Positions 59,658-64,000 of a DNA stretch of 64,000 bases are shown here, piece after piece. The notes beneath the pieces were generated by a model. That model was not told where the DNA came from. It did no database searches and saw nothing but the letters and a program-made list of their open reading frames with translations. Source of the DNA: Salinibacterium sp. PAMC 21357 (GTDB taxonomy: Bacteria > Actinomycetota > Actinomycetes > Actinomycetales > Microbacteriaceae); the NCBI RefSeq assembly GCF_000247645.1, contig NZ_AHWA01000006.1, positions 372,001 to 436,000 on the forward strand, written 5' to 3'. Position 1 is the stretch's first letter. Each line of letters starts with the position of its first letter. The translations under genes and the position numbers were made by a program.

Positions 59658-61121
59658 ATGACCAACGTTCAAGTAGCCGGAGTGACCGTCGACACACGGC
59701 ACTTCATCAACGGAGAGCGTGTCGGCTCTGAAGACACCTTCACCAACGTGTCGCCGATTGACGCCAGCGCACTCGGAGAAATCTCCCGTGGAGGTCAACG
59801 CGAAGTCGACATGGCTGTCGCCGCAGCCCGGGCAGCATTCCCTGGCTGGGCCGCCACCAGCCCCCAAGACCGTGCAGCAATCATGCACAAAATCGCCGAC
59901 CTCGTCGAAGAGCGCGTCAGCGACCTCGCCAACGTTGAAACCATGGACAACGGCGCGCTGCTGCGCAGCCACCTGCGCGGCGTGATGCCGCGCGTGGCCC
60001 ACAACTTCCGCTTCTTCGCGGACTACCTCGTGAACGACCTCGGGCATCCGGACTTCGAAACTCGTGGCCATAACAACCACGTCTCGTGGGATCCCTCGGG
60101 AGTCGCCGCGCTCATCACGCCCTGGAACGCACCCCTCATGCTTGCCACGTGGAAGATCGCCCCGGCGCTCGCCGCGGGTGACACCGTGGTGCTGAAGCCG
60201 GCCGAATGGACACCGCTCACGGCATCCCTCTTCGCCGACATCACCGCTGAAGCAGGCCTTCCCGCCGGCGTCTTCAACGTTGTTCAAGGGTATGGAAAAG
60301 AAGCGGGTGCCTCGCTCGTCGCGCACCCCGACCTCAGCCGCATCTCATTCACCGGTTCGGTGCCGACCGCCAAGTCGATCGCCCGCGCCGCCGCTGACAA
60401 CCTCACGCCCTGCAGCTTCGAGCTCGGCGGCAAGAGTCCGTGCATCGTCATGGAAGACGCCGACCTCGAGCTCGCCGCAACTCTCGCGGTTGAGCAGTAC
60501 GACAACGCCGGTCAAGTGTGCCTCTCCGGTACGCGCATCCTCGTTCACGAAAATATTGCGGATGCCTTTGCCGAAGCGTTCGAGGCCAAAGTTGCGACCC
60601 TGCGCCAGGGCGACCCGCGCGACATCGAGACCGACATTGGGCCGCAGGTTCATCGGGTGCACTTTGAGCGCATCAAGGGATTCGTCGATCGCGCCAAGGA
60701 GGGCGGAGCAGACATCCTCTTCGGTGGCGGTCCGAACGCTGAGCTCGGCGGTCTCTACTTCGCACCGACCCTGGTCAAGAACCCGGAAGTCGGCAGCGAA
60801 ATTGTGACGCAGGAGGTCTTCGGGCCGGTGCTGACGATGCAGACCTTCACGACGGATGACGAACTCGTCGCTATGGCGAACGGCACCGAATTCGGTCTGG
60901 CCGCCATTCTCGTTTCGGGCAACCGCGAGCACGCCGACGTTATTGCCAAGCAGCTCGTTGCCGGCACGATTTGGGTCAACTGCTTCTTCGTGCGCGACTT
61001 GCGGGCCCCCTTCGGCGGCTCCAAGAAGTCGGGGGTCGGCCGTGAGGGCGGCACGTGGTCGTTTGATTTCTACGCAGATGTTAAGAACACGGTGGTTTCA
61101 CCGAACGGATGGAAGGAATAG
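59658..61121 (+). CDS. hpaE: aldehyde dehydrogenase, HpaE-like
   Basis: 487 residues. ITPWNAPLMLATWK, FTGSVPTAKSI, SFELGGKSP (Glu) and YDNAGQVCLSGTR (Cys) give a complete active site. The order with a following homoprotocatechuate dioxygenase and FAH protein matches 5-carboxymethyl-2-hydroxymuconic-semialdehyde dehydrogenase (HpaE). Oxidation of an arylacetaldehyde is an alternative. It is the first gene of the operon, with the operator at 59604. Confidence 0.88.
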   Translation: MTNVQVAGVTVDTRHFINGERVGSEDTFTNVSPIDASALGEISRGGQREVDMAVAAARAAFPGWAATSPQDRAAIMHKIADLVEERVSDLANVETMDNGALLRSHLRGVMPRVAHNFRFFADYLVNDLGHPDFETRGHNNHVSWDPSGVAALITPWNAPLMLATWKIAPALAAGDTVVLKPAEWTPLTASLFADITAEAGLPAGVFNVVQGYGKEAGASLVAHPDLSRISFTGSVPTAKSIARAAADNLTPCSFELGGKSPCIVMEDADLELAATLAVEQYDNAGQVCLSGTRILVHENIADAFAEAFEAKVATLRQGDPRDIETDIGPQVHRVHFERIKGFVDRAKEGGADILFGGGPNAELGGLYFAPTLVKNPEVGSEIVTQEVFGPVLTMQTFTTDDELVAMANGTEFGLAAILVSGNREHADVIAKQLVAGTIWVNCFFVRDLRAPFGGSKKSGVGREGGTWSFDFYADVKNTVVSPNGWKE

Positions 61122-61123
61122 TC

Positions 61124-62035
61124 ATGGGAGAAGTTGTTGGCGCTGGGCTGATCGCCCACGTACCTACGATCATGTTGCCCCAAGAGATCCGTATGGAACT
61201 CAATGAGGGCAAAGATTCAACGCTCGTTGACGGCCTCGAACGACTCCGCAAGGACTACTTCGAGAACGACGATTACGACACTGTTGTCGTGCTCGACAGC
61301 CACTGGGCGACGACGGTTGAATTCGTCGTTACCGCACACGAGCGTCGTCACGGCAAGTTCACGTCAGAAGAGCTGCCGCGCGGCATGAGCGGTGTTCCCT
61401 ATGACTTCATTGGCGACCCCGAGCTCGCGAAGCTGATGGGGGAGCAGGCCGAGAAGAACGGCACCTGGATCACTCCGATCGACGACGAGTACCTGCCGAT
61501 CATGTACGCCACGATCAACCTGTGGGAGTACCTCGGCAAGGGGTTGCCAGACAAGAAGTGGGTGAGCGTCTCGATCTGTCAGACCGCCACTGATGAAGAC
61601 TTCCTGCGTGCGGGGCGTGCGATTGGTGAAGCGATCGCCAAGAGCGACCGCCGCGTCATCCTGCTGGCATCGGGTGCTCTTTCACACACGTTCTACAAGC
61701 TGCGCGATTTGCGTAAGCACGAGATGGCCGATCCGGCCCACATTTTCTCGGATGCTGCCCGCGAGGCAGATTACGAACGTCTCGACTGGTTCAAGGCCGG
61801 CGACCACGCGCAAGTGCTGGAAACCATGCCCGCGTTCCAGAAGGTTCGCCCCGAGGCCATGTTTGGTCACTGGCTCATGACCGCTGGCGCGATCGGTGAA
61901 GAAGCCTGCACCGCGCCCGGCATGATGTACAGCGACTATGAAAACTCCATCGGCACCGGTCAGGTGCACGTGTGGTTCCCGAAGCCAGAAGGTGGCTTCC
62001 CAGCAGCAAAGGATGTGGTTCTCTCTCGTGACTGA
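61124..62035 (+). CDS. hpaD: 3,4-dihydroxyphenylacetate 2,3-dioxygenase (LigB-type)
   Basis: 303 residues, AAGGA 6 nt before the ATG; the preceding stop is 2 bp away. The class III extradiol pattern is visible: ITHVPS-like LIAHVPTIML at the N-terminus with the first iron-binding His, VVVLDSHWATTVEFVV with the second, and ASGALSHTFYKLRD with a conserved catalytic His. TGQVHVWFPKPEGG is a family C-terminal signature close to E. coli HpaD. It opens the ring of homoprotocatechuate next to a hydroxyl. This is the strongest indicator of the pathway. Confidence 0.92.
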   Translation: MGEVVGAGLIAHVPTIMLPQEIRMELNEGKDSTLVDGLERLRKDYFENDDYDTVVVLDSHWATTVEFVVTAHERRHGKFTSEELPRGMSGVPYDFIGDPELAKLMGEQAEKNGTWITPIDDEYLPIMYATINLWEYLGKGLPDKKWVSVSICQTATDEDFLRAGRAIGEAIAKSDRRVILLASGALSHTFYKLRDLRKHEMADPAHIFSDAAREADYERLDWFKAGDHAQVLETMPAFQKVRPEAMFGHWLMTAGAIGEEACTAPGMMYSDYENSIGTGQVHVWFPKPEGGFPAAKDVVLSRD

Positions 62036-62906
62036 ACTCCGCAGAATACTTCTTGATGGATACCCGACGCAGGTAACCCGCCATGGCGATACCCTCGTCG
62101 CTGGCGATGGCCGCGAGGTGGGCGTCGACGATGCAATCCATTTGCCACCGACCGGGCCGAGCAAGATCATTGCCGTGCACTTGAACTATGCGAGTCGCAC
62201 CGAAGAGTTCATGACGAAGCTGCCGTCGGCTCCGACGTACTTTCAGAAGCCGGTCACTGCCCTCAACGCTCACAAGGGTGATGTTGTGCGCCCCGAAGGC
62301 TGCAAGTGGTTGAATTTCGAGGGTGAGATCGTCATCGTTATCGGCCGCACGTGTCGCAACGTGTCGCCCGAACAGGCCAGCGACTACATCGCGGGCTACT
62401 CGATCGGTAACGACTACGGTTTGCACGATTTCCGGGACACGGATGCCGGTTCTATGCTGCGTGTCAAGGGCAGCGACACGCTCGCCCCGGTCGGTCCCGG
62501 TCTCGTCACAGACTGGGATTTCCGTGGCAAGCAGTTGCGCACCATCGTGAACGGTGAGGTCAAGCAAGACGACAACACCGACAACATGGAGTGGGACATG
62601 AACTACCTCGTGGCCGATATCGCGCGCACAATCACGCTGAGCCCCGGCGACATGCTGTTCTCGGGAACGCCTGCGTTCTCGCGTCCGGTTCAGCCTGGTG
62701 ACGTCGTTGAGGTCGAAGTTGAAGGCCTGGGCAAGCTCACGAACCGTATCGTTACGGGCCCGACTGCGATCCGCACCGACGTGGGTGCACAGCCGACCCA
62801 GAGTGAAGAGGTAATGTCGACGGCAATGGGTGGCGATTGGGAGTTCCGAGGCATTCGAACTCCGTCCAAGGATCTCTACCCGTCGAGAGTTGAGGAAAAA
62901 CGATGA
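62028..62906 (+). CDS. fumarylacetoacetate-hydrolase-family enzyme (HpaG/HpaF-like)
   Basis: 292 residues. The GTG at 62028 overlaps the dioxygenase stop by 8 bp; an ATG 15 bp earlier is the alternative. The FAH catalytic residues appear as WLNFEGEIVIVIGR, YSIGNDYGLHDFRD and SPGDMLFSGTP, with Glu and Asp ligands for a divalent metal. In homoprotocatechuate catabolism such proteins decarboxylate or isomerise the 7-carbon acid. E. coli HpaG is a two-domain version; here only one domain is present, so one of the two steps must be done by another gene. Confidence 0.9.
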   Translation: MTELRRILLDGYPTQVTRHGDTLVAGDGREVGVDDAIHLPPTGPSKIIAVHLNYASRTEEFMTKLPSAPTYFQKPVTALNAHKGDVVRPEGCKWLNFEGEIVIVIGRTCRNVSPEQASDYIAGYSIGNDYGLHDFRDTDAGSMLRVKGSDTLAPVGPGLVTDWDFRGKQLRTIVNGEVKQDDNTDNMEWDMNYLVADIARTITLSPGDMLFSGTPAFSRPVQPGDVVEVEVEGLGKLTNRIVTGPTAIRTDVGAQPTQSEEVMSTAMGGDWEFRGIRTPSKDLYPSRVEEKR

Positions 62907-63094
62907 TCAAAATCGAAGTCGACATGAACCAGTGCCAGCACTATGGTCAGTGCGTGTTTGAGGCACCCGACAACTTCAAGCTCAACGATGACGACAAACT
63001 TGAGTATGTGGCGGAAGCGCCTGACTCGGAGCGCGACAACATTGAAGCCGCTGTAGATGTGTGCCCGATGCAGGCAATTCGAATCGTCGAATAG
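62903..63094 (+). CDS. 3Fe-4S ferredoxin of P450 type
   Basis: 63 residues, ATG overlapping the FAH stop (ATGA). The cluster motif is CQHYGQC followed by VDVCP, that is C-x5-C...C-P, giving three Cys ligands for a [3Fe-4S] cluster. The position of the fourth ligand in 4Fe-4S relatives holds Tyr here, one of the variable residues seen in mycobacterial and Streptomyces P450 ferredoxins. It should pass electrons from the reductase to the P450 at 57643. Confidence 0.95.
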   Translation: MIKIEVDMNQCQHYGQCVFEAPDNFKLNDDDKLEYVAEAPDSERDNIEAAVDVCPMQAIRIVE

Positions 63095-64000
63095 TGTCTG
63101 AGGCTAACCCCGCCGCACCGGTCGTTATTGTCGGTGCGGCGATGGGTGGGCTGCGCGCGGCGGAGTCCCTTCGTCGTTCGGGCTACACCGGTGCTATCCG
63201 GGTGGTTGGCGACGAACTTCATGCGCCGTATAACCGTCCGCCGCTGTCAAAAGAGGTGTTGGCCACTGACGTCACTCACGAGGCTGTCGCGTTTCCTTCG
63301 CGTGCCGAGATGGGCGATGTTGAGTGGATGCTGGGGGTGCGGGCATCCGCGGTCGATCTTGATGCTCGAACCCTGACCACTGACGACGGAAACGTGCAGC
63401 AGTGGCGTGCCCTGGTCATTGCAACGGGTCTGCGTGCTCGTCGCTTGGACTTTGCTCCGATCGCTGGCCGCCATGTTGTTCGTTCGCTGGATGACGCGAT
63501 GGCACTGCGTGCTGAGCTCACGCCGGGCGCGCGCGTGGTAGTTGTCGGTTCGGGCTTTTTAGGCTGCGAACTGAGCGCGACCGCTCGCAAGTTGGGCTGT
63601 GCAGTCACGATCGTGACGCCGAGTGCTGAGCCAATGATGCGGCCGCTTGGTGATCTGGTGGCGAAAGAGATGCGGCGCCGTCTCACCGAGGAGGGTGTAG
63701 AGATTTTCTCCGGCGTAAACGTTGCGGCAATCAACGGCGAGGCTTCGGTTGAGTCTGTCGAGCTGAGCGATGGCACCGTTGTGCCCGCCGATGTTGTGAT
63801 CGAGTCTGTTGGTTCTGATTGCAACACCGAATGGCTCGAGAGCACAGACCTCGATCTGAGCGATGGTGTGCTCGCCGACAACGCGATGCGTGCGGTCTCG
63901 ACGTCAGGTCTCGCTCGTGACGATGTCTACGTGGTTGGCGATATTGCGCGCTTCCCGAATCCCATGTTCGATGACGTTCCGCGTCGTATTGAGCACTGGA
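63094..64000 (+). CDS. NAD(P)H:ferredoxin reductase, FAD-dependent, cut by window end
   Basis: 302 codons are visible from a GTG that shares its first base with the ferredoxin stop. VIVGAAMGGLRAAESLRRSGY is the FAD-binding loop, VVVVGSGFLGCELSATARKLG the NAD(P)H loop, and VYVVGDIARF the second FAD motif. The arrangement is that of rhodocoxin/putidaredoxin reductases. About 100 C-terminal residues lie beyond the right edge. It completes the P450 electron chain. Confidence 0.94.
   Translation, partial: MSEANPAAPVVIVGAAMGGLRAAESLRRSGYTGAIRVVGDELHAPYNRPPLSKEVLATDVTHEAVAFPSRAEMGDVEWMLGVRASAVDLDARTLTTDDGNVQQWRALVIATGLRARRLDFAPIAGRHVVRSLDDAMALRAELTPGARVVVVGSGFLGCELSATARKLGCAVTIVTPSAEPMMRPLGDLVAKEMRRRLTEEGVEIFSGVNVAAINGEASVESVELSDGTVVPADVVIESVGSDCNTEWLESTDLDLSDGVLADNAMRAVSTSGLARDDVYVVGDIARFPNPMFDDVPRRIEHW

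Overview
The window looks like chromosome from a high-GC actinobacterium, most likely family Microbacteriaceae. Evidence: dense GC-rich genes, frequent GTG/TTG starts, several leaderless-looking promoters (a -10 box about 7 nt before the start codon), and a gene order from about 4 to 26 kb that matches the Mycobacterium tuberculosis block running from the RhlE-type helicase (Rv3211) to the UPF0182 protein (Rv3193c). No insertion sequence, phage gene, rRNA or CRISPR array was seen. No gene-free stretch exceeds 300 bases.

Layout. 0-4 kb: end of a MalY/PatB aminotransferase, L-lactate dehydrogenase, a conserved actinobacterial protein and a frameshifted MFS transporter. 4-26 kb: the conserved block, with DEAD-box RNA helicase, MiaE-like ferritin-fold protein, DUF3107-like protein fused to a membrane domain, AdnA/AdnB helicase-nucleases (AdnB frameshifted), an inserted LysR/MFS pair, a degenerate phosphotransferase, NudC, UvrD2, a ThiF-like protein, Zincin_2, PDZ-Lon protease and UPF0182. 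26.2 kb: initiator tRNA-fMet. 26.4-32 kb: a one-carbon nitrogen module with FmdB, an amide channel, formamidase, FdhD and a YdeP-type formate dehydrogenase, which together can turn formamide into ammonia and CO2. 32-41 kb: ThrE-type exporter, small secreted and membrane proteins, NadE, an ABC ATPase/membrane pair, oligopeptidase B and a lipoprotein.

41-48 kb is a gamma-glutamylation catabolic operon: GS-like ligase, class I gamma-glutamyl hydrolase, aldehyde dehydrogenase, short-chain dehydrogenase and GntR regulator, divergent from an ethanolamine-type permease. The SDR in place of an amine oxidase points to an amino-alcohol such as ethanolamine. 48-49 kb is a rhodanese.

49-64 kb is the most interesting part. 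An APC permease, an acetoacetate-decarboxylase-fold enzyme, a second GS-like ligase with a glutamine-amidotransferase-like hydrolase, a cupin, a PLP amino-acid decarboxylase in an operon with a cytochrome P450, a MarR regulator, and an operon of aldehyde dehydrogenase, homoprotocatechuate 2,3-dioxygenase, FAH-family enzyme, 3Fe-4S ferredoxin and ferredoxin reductase (cut by the window end). Related palindromes built around TTCGTATCCGAA sit at the permease, decarboxylase-fold, P450 and dioxygenase-operon promoters, suggesting one MarR regulon. My inference is catabolism of an aromatic amino acid or arylethylamine: P450 chemistry feeds 3,4-dihydroxyphenylacetate to a meta-cleavage route. No HpaBC-type flavin hydroxylase is present in the window.
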